DNA from: Croceicoccus sp.
GTDB lineage: Bacteria; Pseudomonadota; Alphaproteobacteria; Sphingomonadales; Sphingomonadaceae
Length of the DNA: 64,000 nucleotides
Direction of reading: 5' to 3'
Assembly (NCBI GenBank): GCA_002694745.1
Contig: NZMY01000027.1
Coordinates: 62,001-126,000, forward strand
Positions 18,404-26,187 of this stretch are shown here, one piece after another. The number at the start of each line of letters is the position of its first letter. The stretch's first letter is position 1. Made by a program: the position numbers and the translations under genes. The notes under the pieces are model-generated. The model searched no databases, was not told the DNA's origin, and saw only the letters and a program-made list of their open reading frames with translations.

Positions 18404-19675
18404 ATGAACCAGATGTCATCCGGAATGGGCGAACGCGACTCGTTCGCCGCCTTCGTCAGCGACGAGGCCACGATGGAAGTCGTGCGCACCACCGTCTCGA
18501 ACCTCAACATGCCGCATGAAAAATGCAACATGGGCGGGCTTCGCAACGCGGTGCAGACGCTGTCGGTGTCGGCCAGCCCGCAGATCCTGCTGGTCGACCT
18601 GTCTGAATGCGGCGATCCGCTGTCCGACATCAACGCGCTGGCCGAGGTGTGCGAACCCGGCACGGTGGTGATCGCGGTCGGCCAGATCAACGACGTGCGC
18701 CTGTATCGCGACCTCACCGCCAGCGGGCTGCAGGATTATCTGCTCAAGCCGCTGAGCGAGGAAGCGCTGCGCGATTCGCTGCTGCAGGCGCAAAGCGTGC
18801 TGAGCGCGCCGCGTCACAATCCCGATGCGGCGGCCGCGCGCAACCATGTCATCACCGCCGTCGTTGGCACGCGCGGCGGCGTCGGCGCCTCGACCATCGC
18901 GACCTCGCTCGCATGGCTGTTCAGCGGCGAGCACAAGCTGCCGACCGCGCTGCTCGACCTCGACGTGCATTTCGGCACGGGCGCGCTGACCATGGATCTC
19001 GAACCGGGCCGCGGGCTTTCCGACGCGATCGAGAACCCCTCGCGCATCGACGGGCTGTTCATCGAACGCGCGATGGTGCGGGCGAACGACAATCTGTCGG
19101 TCCTCTCGTCCGAAGCGCCGATCCATTCGCCGCTGATGACCGACGGCAGCGCCTTCGTGCAGCTCGAGGAAGAATTCCGCCAGGCCTTCGACATGACCGT
19201 CGTCGACCTGCCGCGCAACATGCTGATCAATTTCCCGCATGTGCTGGCCGACGCCGACGTGTTCGTGCTGGCGACCGAGCTGTCGCTGGCGGGTGCGCGC
19301 GATGCGATCCGCATTCTTTCGTGGGTGGCGACCAATGCCTCGCACATGCGGCCCATCGTCGTCGCCAATCGCGTGACCAGCGGAACGGGCGAAATCAGCA
19401 AGGCGGATTTCGAAGCCTCTATCGAGCGCAAGATCGACTTCCTGATGCCGATGGACGTCAAGACCGCGACGCAGGCGGCCAAGGTCGGCCAGGTGTTCGT
19501 CGAGGCGAACCGCGCCAGCAAGGCATCCGCCGTGCTGCGCGATCTGGCCCGCAGCATCATGTCGACCAATGGCGACGAAAAGGCGCCGGCCGCCGCGAAT
19601 GCAGCGGGCGGCGGGTCGCTGATGGAAAAGTTCGGGCTTGGCGGGATGAAGGCCAAGACCAGGCAAAAGGCCTGA
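18404..19675 (+). CDS. cpaE: Pilus localisation ATPase-like protein CpaE (TadZ)
   Basis: 423 aa from ATG 18404, with AGGAG at 18391-18395. Seen: an N-terminal receiver-like domain (residues 1-135; LLVDLSECGDPL) and a ParA/MinD-like domain. The P-loop is GTRGGVGAST (155-164), in which the usual Walker Lys is Ala; I understand degenerate P-loops to occur in the TadZ/CpaE family, so this need not mean inactivity. CpaE marks the site of pilus assembly. In the common cluster order cpaF follows here; in this window tadB follows 72 nt later and cpaF is missing. Confidence 0.93.
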   Translation: MNQMSSGMGERDSFAAFVSDEATMEVVRTTVSNLNMPHEKCNMGGLRNAVQTLSVSASPQILLVDLSECGDPLSDINALAEVCEPGTVVIAVGQINDVRLYRDLTASGLQDYLLKPLSEEALRDSLLQAQSVLSAPRHNPDAAAARNHVITAVVGTRGGVGASTIATSLAWLFSGEHKLPTALLDLDVHFGTGALTMDLEPGRGLSDAIENPSRIDGLFIERAMVRANDNLSVLSSEAPIHSPLMTDGSAFVQLEEEFRQAFDMTVVDLPRNMLINFPHVLADADVFVLATELSLAGARDAIRILSWVATNASHMRPIVVANRVTSGTGEISKADFEASIERKIDFLMPMDVKTATQAAKVGQVFVEANRASKASAVLRDLARSIMSTNGDEKAPAAANAAGGGSLMEKFGLGGMKAKTRQKA

Positions 19676-19747
19676 TGTGCAACCTCCCTGCCCCGATGAG
19701 GGCGGGGACATGCCATCGGATTGATTAGGGTACCGGAGGTTCAGGCG

Positions 19748-20719
19748 ATGCAGTTTGCGCAGATTTTCATTGTCGTGATCGGCATGATGCTGGTGTTGGG
19801 CATCGCCTTTTTCGCCCTCTACGGCTCGACCGCGTCGCGGCATCAGGCCAAGCGGCTGCAGCAGATCCGCTATCGCCACTCGCAAAGCGCCGAGGCGCGG
19901 GTCGAGGCGCAGCTGAAAAAGGCGATTTCGGCGCGCAAGCCGCGTGCGCGCCATGCGGCGGGCTCCGATTCCAAGATCGCCGCGCTCGCGCTGCGCCTGC
20001 ACCGCACGGGCAAGGGCTGGACGGTCGCCAATTATTTCTACGTGTCGGGCGGGCTGGCGCTGGGCATCGCGGTGCTGGTGCTGCTGAAGACCGGCGCGCC
20101 GCTTTTCGCGCTGGCCGGCGGCGCGGTCGTCGGGCTGGGCCTGCCGCATTTCATCGTGGGCCGCCAGATCAAGAAGCGGCTTGCGATGTTCAACGCCCGC
20201 TTTCCCGACGGGATCGAGCTGCTGGTGCGCGGTCTGCGCTCCGGTCTTCCCGTGACCGAGACCTTGGCGGTCGTCTCGACCGAGATCCCCGGCCCGGTGG
20301 GCGAGGAATTCAAGGCGATCACCGACCGCGTCAAGGTCGGCAAGTCGCTCGACGATTCGCTGCAGGAAACCGCCGATCGGCTCGACATTCCGGAATTCAA
20401 GTTCTTCTGCATCTCGCTTGCCATCCAGCGCGAGACGGGCGGCAACCTTGCCGAAACGCTGGCGAACCTTGCCGAAGTGCTGCGCAAGCGCATCCAGATG
20501 AAGCTGAAGATCCGCGCGATGAGCTCGGAAGCCAAGGCATCGGCCTATATCGTCGGCGCCCTGCCCTTCCTGGTGTTCACCATCGTCTACATCCTGAACC
20601 CCGCATACCTCGGCGGCTTCTTCACCGACGACCGCCTGATCGTGGCCGGCCTGTTCGGCATGTGCTGGATGAGCATCGGCGCCTTCGTCATGTACAAAAT
20701 GGTCAGCTTCGAGATCTGA
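19748..20719 (+). CDS. tadB: Flp pilus inner-membrane platform protein TadB
   Basis: 323 aa from ATG 19748, 7 nt after GGAGGT. Seen: N-terminal membrane helix, a cytoplasmic basic region, and a C-terminal T2SS-F domain (DGIELLVRGLRSGLPVTETL; FKAITDRVKVGKSLDDSL) with paired C-terminal helices. TadB and TadC form the inner-membrane base that the CpaF ATPase drives. It is separated from tadC by 24 nt. Confidence 0.93.
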   Translation: MQFAQIFIVVIGMMLVLGIAFFALYGSTASRHQAKRLQQIRYRHSQSAEARVEAQLKKAISARKPRARHAAGSDSKIAALALRLHRTGKGWTVANYFYVSGGLALGIAVLVLLKTGAPLFALAGGAVVGLGLPHFIVGRQIKKRLAMFNARFPDGIELLVRGLRSGLPVTETLAVVSTEIPGPVGEEFKAITDRVKVGKSLDDSLQETADRLDIPEFKFFCISLAIQRETGGNLAETLANLAEVLRKRIQMKLKIRAMSSEAKASAYIVGALPFLVFTIVYILNPAYLGGFFTDDRLIVAGLFGMCWMSIGAFVMYKMVSFEI

Positions 20720-20743
20720 TCGGGGAAAGGCACGAGAACTATC

Positions 20744-21730
20744 ATGCAGACAACCGGCCCCACCCTTCTTGGCGTTGACGTCATTCTCGTCGGATCGATC
20801 CTTGCCGGGATCGCGGCGCTTGCCACGCTGATGGCGATCTATGCCGCGCTGACCGTGCGCGATCCGATGGCCAAGCGCGTCAAGTCGCTGAACGCCCGGC
20901 GCGAAGAGCTGAAACTTGGCCTGATGACCGAGGCGCAGGTCAAGCGCCGCACCCTGCGCCGCAAGACCGATCTGACTGACAAGGTCCGCGACTATCTGTC
21001 CAAGTTCTCGATGCTGCAGGACAGCCAGATCAAGGAGATCGAGCAGAAGCTGATGCAGGCGGGCATCCGCCGCAAGGAACTGGCCTATGTGGTGGTCGCG
21101 GCGCGCGTGGTGCTGCCGATCTTGTTCGGCTTTATCGCCGCGGTGCTGGTTTACTGGACCGACACCTATCCCGAGTGGGGCCCGATGAAGCGCCTCGCGG
21201 TATTCGCGGGCAGCCTTGCCGCGGGCTATTACGGTCCGGGCACCTATCTGAAGAACAAGGTCGGCAAGCGCACCGACGCGATCCGCAAGGGACTTCCCGA
21301 CGCGCTCGACCTGCTGGTCATATGCGCCGAGGCGGGCCTGACCGTCGATGCCGCCTTTGGCCGCGTCGCCAAGGAACTGGGCCGCGCCTATCCCGAACTG
21401 GCCGATGAATTCGCGCTCACCTCGATCGAGCTGTCCTTCCTGACCGAGCGCCGCATGGCGTTCGAGAACCTGACCTATCGCGTCGATCTGGAAGCGATGA
21501 AGGGCGTCACCACGACCATGGTGCAGACCGAACGCTACGGCACCCCGCTCGCCTCGGCGCTGCGCGTGCTGTCGGCCGAGTTCCGCAACGAGCGTATGAT
21601 GCGCGCCGAGGAAAAGGCCGCGCGCCTGCCCGCCATCATGACCGTTCCGCTGATCCTGTTCATCCTGCCGGTGCTGTTCATCGTGATCCTGGGCCCTGCG
21701 GCCTGCTCGATCTCGGACGCGCTGCTTTAG
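20744..21730 (+). CDS. tadC: Flp pilus inner-membrane platform protein TadC
   Basis: 328 aa. A second T2SS-F-domain protein: N-terminal helix, then LSKFSMLQDSQIKEIEQKLM, the F-domain block GLPDALDLLVICAEAGLTVD, and a C-terminal hydrophobic hairpin. It is the last gene of the Cpa/Tad run and is followed by a strong terminator, so the transcript ends here without tadD or cpaF. Confidence 0.93.
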   Translation: MQTTGPTLLGVDVILVGSILAGIAALATLMAIYAALTVRDPMAKRVKSLNARREELKLGLMTEAQVKRRTLRRKTDLTDKVRDYLSKFSMLQDSQIKEIEQKLMQAGIRRKELAYVVVAARVVLPILFGFIAAVLVYWTDTYPEWGPMKRLAVFAGSLAAGYYGPGTYLKNKVGKRTDAIRKGLPDALDLLVICAEAGLTVDAAFGRVAKELGRAYPELADEFALTSIELSFLTERRMAFENLTYRVDLEAMKGVTTTMVQTERYGTPLASALRVLSAEFRNERMMRAEEKAARLPAIMTVPLILFILPVLFIVILGPAACSISDALL

Positions 21731-21751
21731 CAGGCGAAGGACCGACACAAG

Positions 21752-21788
21752 AAAGGGCGGCGCCGGATTTCCGGGGCCGCCCTTTTCC
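21752..21788. terminator. Intrinsic terminator after tadC
   Basis: The stem AAAGGGCGGC (21752-21761) / GCCGCCCTTT (21776-21785) is followed by T residues. It lies between convergent tadC and the MarR gene. Confidence 0.85.
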
Positions 21789-21834
21789 TTTGCGCATACC
21801 GAACGGGACGATTGCCCGCACGGCATCGCATGCT

Positions 21835-22302
21835 TCAACCTTCAGGGCACGATTCGGCGTCCATGTCCCGCACCTGCGCAAACAGCTTGTCGAGCGTTCT
21901 GCTGAATTCCTTGCGCTCCTTTACGGAAAGGCAGCTGAGGATCTCGGATTCCATCTGCAGCGCAAGCGGCATGACCCGCGCGTGAACCTCTTCGCCCTTC
22001 TCGGTCAGCTCCAGCAGATGGGAGCGCCCGTCGTCGGTGTTGCGATTGCGCATGATCAGGCCGCCATCGACCAGCACCTTGCACGCGCGGTTGACCGCCA
22101 CCTTGTCCATGAACGTCGCCCCGACCAGCTGCCGCTGGGTCAGCGGGCCGACATCGCCGAGCACCGCCATGACGCGCCATTCGGTCTGCTTGAGATCGAA
22201 ATGGGCACGATATTCGACCGCAATACGCTGGCTTACCGCATTCGAAGTGATCGAGAGCCGATAGGGCAGAAAGGCCGCAAGACGCGATTTCTCACCTGCC
22301 AT
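21835..22302 (-). CDS. MarR-family transcriptional regulator
   Basis: 155 aa from ATG 22302. Seen: a MarR winged helix with LKQTEWRVMAVLGDVGPLTQ followed by RQLVGATFMDKVAVNRACKV, and the wing RNRNTDDGRSHLLELTEKGE. MarR proteins are ligand-responsive dimers that bind inverted repeats and usually repress themselves and a neighbour. It is divergent from the TonB-dependent receptor; the region between holds an inverted repeat of suitable size (22515-22530). The regulated gene and the ligand are not known. Confidence 0.9.
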   Translation of the reverse strand: MAGEKSRLAAFLPYRLSITSNAVSQRIAVEYRAHFDLKQTEWRVMAVLGDVGPLTQRQLVGATFMDKVAVNRACKVLVDGGLIMRNRNTDDGRSHLLELTEKGEEVHARVMPLALQMESEILSCLSVKERKEFSRTLDKLFAQVRDMDAESCPEG

Positions 22303-22692
22303 AAAGCGGCTCCCGCCTGCCCGGCAGGTTCGGGGCAAAGCCGCCCCTAGACAAATCGTCACGTCTCTGACCCGTCATCGTCATCAAGACCCCATTCCCG
22401 CTTGCCCGCCGCGTCCTCAATGCTCATCAGCCCACCGTCAATGGCCACGCGGCTATTGTCCGGCCTTCGAACAAAAAGGCTGGCGGGTCCCAAAATCCGC
22501 CTGCCACACCCGATGTTGCGAATGTGCAACGCTGTATTTCAAAAACGTTACTCCTGATACCATCGCTTTTGCAATCACAAAGCGAATGGTCAATCAACGC
22601 GTAACTTCAGGTCGCACACGGGCGGGTTGGAGTTGGAATACTGGGGCCGACAGCAGCCGAAGCCCCGGGGCCATCTTATAGGGACTGCTTTT
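22303..22692. other. Divergent intergenic region, marR / TonB receptor
   Basis: 390 bases without a supported gene. It contains the inverted repeat at 22515-22530 and a second imperfect repeat at 22560-22589 (CCATCGCTTT against AAAGCGAATGG, one extra base). The part next to the receptor start is purine-rich. I could not place confident -35/-10 boxes. Confidence 0.6.
22515..22530. promoter_or_regulatory. Inverted repeat GTTGC-N6-GCAAC, possible MarR-type operator
   Basis: Perfect 5-bp arms with a 6-nt spacer, 163 nt before the receptor start and 213 nt before the marR start. The same GTTGC-N6-GCAAC core, with longer arms, is found upstream of clpB at 28847. Binding by the adjacent MarR protein is inferred only. 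Confidence 0.35.
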
Positions 22693-25600
22693 ATGAAACT
22701 CACTCACATCCGGAAGCCCGCGCTTCGCGCCGGCACGGCCCTCGGGGTCGTGGCGCTTCTCGGCTCCACCACCGCATTCGCACAGGTCGAGCCGCAAGCC
22801 GAAGCCGAGGCAGAAGCCGCCGCCGCACCGGTCGAGACCATCGTCGTCACCGGTTCGCGCATCAGCAACCCCAACCTTGAACAGGCCAGCCCTGTCGCGG
22901 TCGTTTCCGAAGAGGAACTGGAACTGCGCCAGGCGACCGTCGTCGAAGACGTGCTTCGCCAGATCCCGGGCGTCGTCCCCAGCGTTGGCGCGCAGGTCAA
23001 CAACGGCAACGGCGGCAACACCTATCTGAACCTTCGCGGCATCGGCGAACAGCGTAACCTGACGCTGCTCAACGGCGTGCGTATCGTTCCGGCCAACCTC
23101 GAAGGCCTCACCAACGTCGACGTCATTCCGGTCGCCCTGCTTGAGCGTACCGACGTCCTGACCGGCGGCGCCGGCGCCACCTATGGTGCGGACGCGGTTT
23201 CGGGCGTGGTGAACTTCATCACCAAGACCGATTTCTCGGGCGCCGAAATCTCGGCCACCCAGCAGCTGACCGAAGAAGGCGACGGCAAGATCTTCCGCAT
23301 CGACGGAACGCTTGGCGCGAACTTCGACGACGGCCGCGGCAACGCGGTCCTCAGCCTCGGCTACACCAGCCGCGACGAAGTGTTCCAGGGCGACCGCGCC
23401 TTCGGTGCACAGAACATCAGCTCGGCCACCGGCAACCCCGGCGGTTCGTCGACGACCGTTCCCTCGGTCATCACCGTTCCCGGCACCACCAGCGGCACGC
23501 TGCAGGTTTCGCCTGACGGCAACTCGCTGCAGCCGTTCTATTCGCCGTTCAACTTCAACCCGTTCAACCTCTACCAGCTGCCGCTTGAGCAGTACCGCAT
23601 GTATGGTGCGGCCCGGTACGAAGTAGCCGACAACATCGAACTCTACGGCGAAGGCCTGTTCGTCCAGAGCACGGTCACGACCAAGATCGCGCCCTCGGGC
23701 ACCTTCCGCAACGTGCTGACCACGCCGCTGTCGAACCCGTTCCTGAATGCGGGCATCCGCAACCAGATTTGCGGTCTCGACACCGTCGCCGACGACGAGG
23801 AAGATCCGACCACGCTCGGCGTGCAGCGCCTGCTCACCCAGGCCCAGTGCGACGCGGCAGCCGTGGCCACCGACCCCAACGATCCGAACTACCAGACGGT
23901 CGACATCGACTATGGTCGCCGTTTCGTCGAGTTCGGCACCCGCGACAACGAATACCAGACCCAGCTCTTCCAGATGAAGGGCGGCGCTCGCGGTGCCCTG
24001 ACCTCGTCGCTGGACTGGGAAATCCTCGGTGCCTATGGCGAGAGCAAGAACAGCTCGCGCCAGTCGGGTAACGGTACGCTTTCGCGTCTGCAGCAGTCGG
24101 TTCTCTCGACGAACCCCGACACCTGCCTCGACACCACCAACGACTGCGTTCCGATCGACCTGTTCGGTCCGCTCGGCAGCCTGACCCCGGAAGTGCAGCG
24201 CTTCCTCGACGTCGGCAACAGCGGTTCGGAAAGCACCTCGCTGACCCAGGCGCAGGCGTTCATCAGCGGCGACCTCGGCTTCGGCCTTCCGTCCGCAGCC
24301 GATCCGATCGGCATCGCGGCCGGTGTTGAATACCGCAAGTACACCGCCGAGACCCGTTCGGACCTGCTGACGCAGACCCCGGGCGAAGTCCTTGGTAACG
24401 GTGCGGCCAACCCCGACGCGCAGGGCGAATACGACGTCAAGGAAGTGTTCGGCGAACTCGTCGTTCCGCTGCTCACCGACATGGCGTTCGCCGAAGAGCT
24501 CACGCTCGACCTCGGTGCCCGTTATTCGGACTACTCGTCGACGGGCGGCGAATTCACCTGGAAGGCCGGCGGTACCTATACCCCCGTCTTCGGCTTCCAG
24601 CTGCGTGGCGGTTATCAGAGCGTGACGCGCGCTCCGAACATCGGCGAGCTGTTCAACCCGCAGGTTACCGGTCTCGACAACTTCGATACCGATCCCTGCT
24701 CGGGCGCTGCTCCGTTGAACAACGCGACCCTGCGCGCCACCTGTCTTGCACAGGGCGCTCCGGCCAACTCGATCGGCAACATCATCGTCGATCCGGCCGG
24801 TCAGGTTAACGTAACCACCGGTGGTAACCCGAACCTCGACGCCGAAACGGCCAAGACCTGGACCGTCGGTCTCGTTCTGCAGCCCGACTTCCTGCCGGGC
24901 TTCAGCGCAACGGTCGACTACTACAACATCACCGTTAAGGACGCGATCACCGAGCCGAACATCGGCGACGTGTTCGGGGCCTGTTTCGACCAGAACGGCG
25001 GTGCTGGCGACGCAAGCGATCCGGCCTGTACCGCGATCCGTCGTAACCCGGCCACCGGCAACCTGTTCGGCTCGGTCGCGACGACTGCGGGCCTCCCGCT
25101 GGTTTCGACCAACCAGGGCCGGATCTTCACCGATGGTATCGATCTGGTCATGAACTACCAGACATCGTTCTCGGGCATCGACCTCGGCTTCAACTTCCAG
25201 GGCAACTGGACGATGAACAGCGAGTTCAAGGCCAACCAGGACGATCCGGAAGGTCTGAACCGCGAGTGCGTTGGCTATTACAGCATCAACTGCTCGTCGA
25301 TTCAGCCGGAGTTCTCGTTCAACCAGCGCACCACGCTGGGCTTTGGCAACATCGACGTGTCGCTGCTTTGGCGCTTCGTTGACGGCGTAGATGTTGAGCC
25401 GCTTGCCAATCCGGCCGAAGAGCCGCTGGAGACCGGTGAATGCGATAGCGGAAATCTCTATGAAGACGGGCTTTGCCGTCCGTTTCTTGAGGGCTTCGAT
25501 GAGATCGGTGCAGAGCACTACTTCGATCTCAGCACTCGCTTCCAGGCGACCGACAACCTGACGCTGATCGCGACCGTCCAGAACATTCTGGACAACAAGC

Positions 25601-25716
25601 CGAAGATCGTCGGCAGCACGATCGGTTCCACCGCCTACAACAGCGGTAACACCTATCCTTCGACCTACGATCCGCTTGGCCGCCGTTATGGCATCACCGC
25701 CAAGCTGACCTTCTGA
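22693..25716 (+). CDS. TonB-dependent outer-membrane receptor
   Basis: 1007 aa from ATG 22693, which starts a clear signal peptide (MKLTHIRKPALRAGTALGVV, cleavage near AFA-QV). Seen: a TonB-box-like ETIVVTGSRI near residue 50, a plug domain (VEDVLRQIPGVVP; YLNLRGIGEQRNLTLLNGVR; GAGATYGADAVSGVVNFIT), and a long beta-barrel ending in aromatic Phe (YGITAKLTF). Several Cys pairs occur in presumed extracellular loops. It imports an unknown ligand using TonB energy. A single gene with its own terminator, divergent from a MarR regulator, which suggests ligand-dependent control. The long open frame on the opposite strand is an artefact of codon bias. Confidence 0.95.
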   Translation: MKLTHIRKPALRAGTALGVVALLGSTTAFAQVEPQAEAEAEAAAAPVETIVVTGSRISNPNLEQASPVAVVSEEELELRQATVVEDVLRQIPGVVPSVGAQVNNGNGGNTYLNLRGIGEQRNLTLLNGVRIVPANLEGLTNVDVIPVALLERTDVLTGGAGATYGADAVSGVVNFITKTDFSGAEISATQQLTEEGDGKIFRIDGTLGANFDDGRGNAVLSLGYTSRDEVFQGDRAFGAQNISSATGNPGGSSTTVPSVITVPGTTSGTLQVSPDGNSLQPFYSPFNFNPFNLYQLPLEQYRMYGAARYEVADNIELYGEGLFVQSTVTTKIAPSGTFRNVLTTPLSNPFLNAGIRNQICGLDTVADDEEDPTTLGVQRLLTQAQCDAAAVATDPNDPNYQTVDIDYGRRFVEFGTRDNEYQTQLFQMKGGARGALTSSLDWEILGAYGESKNSSRQSGNGTLSRLQQSVLSTNPDTCLDTTNDCVPIDLFGPLGSLTPEVQRFLDVGNSGSESTSLTQAQAFISGDLGFGLPSAADPIGIAAGVEYRKYTAETRSDLLTQTPGEVLGNGAANPDAQGEYDVKEVFGELVVPLLTDMAFAEELTLDLGARYSDYSSTGGEFTWKAGGTYTPVFGFQLRGGYQSVTRAPNIGELFNPQVTGLDNFDTDPCSGAAPLNNATLRATCLAQGAPANSIGNIIVDPAGQVNVTTGGNPNLDAETAKTWTVGLVLQPDFLPGFSATVDYYNITVKDAITEPNIGDVFGACFDQNGGAGDASDPACTAIRRNPATGNLFGSVATTAGLPLVSTNQGRIFTDGIDLVMNYQTSFSGIDLGFNFQGNWTMNSEFKANQDDPEGLNRECVGYYSINCSSIQPEFSFNQRTTLGFGNIDVSLLWRFVDGVDVEPLANPAEEPLETGECDSGNLYEDGLCRPFLEGFDEIGAEHYFDLSTRFQATDNLTLIATVQNILDNKPKIVGSTIGSTAYNSGNTYPSTYDPLGRRYGITAKLTF

Positions 25717-25736
25717 TCGAAGTCAGTAGAACCGGA

Positions 25737-25769
25737 GAGGGCAGCGGAAACGCTGCCCTCTTTTTTTTT
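25737..25769 (+). terminator. Intrinsic terminator after TonB receptor
   Basis: A perfect 10-bp stem GAGGGCAGCG / CGCTGCCCTC closed by a GAAA tetraloop and followed by nine T residues. Confidence 0.95.
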
Positions 25770-25822
25770 GCGCATTCTTCAGGTAACTTGCAGACGAACT
25801 GAAATCACTTAACGGGGTCGTT

Positions 25823-26104
25823 ATGATTGTATCACTTTTCGCAGCAGCACTACTTCAAAGCGCCGCGCAGCCTGCGCCCGCACCTGCCACGCCACCTGCC
25901 CAGGAAAAAACTGAGCAGGGTGAGAAGCTGGCCAGCAACGAGAAGATCTGCCGCACGCACCGGGTCACCGGATCGCGCGTAAAGCGCGAGAAAATGTGCA
26001 TGACGGCCCACGAATGGGAACTGTATGACGAGGCGCACCAGAACAAGGGCGCCGCGATTATCGGCAATGGCGTATGCACCGGCGGCGAATGCACGGGCAC
26101 CTGA
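25823..26104 (+). CDS. Small secreted Cys-containing protein, unknown function
   Basis: 93 aa. Seen: a short hydrophobic N-terminus (MIVSLFAAALLQSAAQPA), an Ala/Pro linker, then ICRTHRVTGSRVKREKMCMT, AHEWE, and two Cys at the C-terminus (GVCTGGECTGT). The spacing of Cys and the CRTHRVTGSR segment recall small hypothetical proteins of sphingomonads. It probably acts in the periplasm, with Cys pairs that may form disulfides. A GGGG stretch precedes the ATG, so initiation is not strong. Flanked on both sides by terminators, so it has its own promoter. Confidence 0.75.
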   Translation: MIVSLFAAALLQSAAQPAPAPATPPAQEKTEQGEKLASNEKICRTHRVTGSRVKREKMCMTAHEWELYDEAHQNKGAAIIGNGVCTGGECTGT

Positions 26105-26137
26105 TCGGCCCTCAGTTCTCCAATCAGTAAATTCACA

Positions 26138-26174
26138 AGAAGGGCGGCAATGCAATTTGCCGCCCTTCTCTTTT
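26138..26174. terminator. Bidirectional intrinsic terminator
   Basis: A perfect 13-bp stem AGAAGGGCGGCAA / TTGCCGCCCTTCT with loop TGCAAT and flanking T-rich sequence, between the small secreted-protein gene and convergent clpB. Confidence 0.92.
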
Positions 26175-26187
26175 CCGGCGCTGAACG

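Noticed and set aside
18416-21838. 1140-aa open frame on the minus strand opposite cpaE, tadB and tadC
   Set aside because: It is antisense to three well-recognised genes, reads as Arg/His/Gln/Ala/Gly-rich low complexity and has no domain. Such frames are expected opposite high-G+C genes.
22594-25518. 974-aa open frame opposite the TonB-dependent receptor
   Set aside because: Same artefact: the receptor on the plus strand has a signal peptide, plug and barrel, while the antisense reading is Val/Arg/Glu low complexity.
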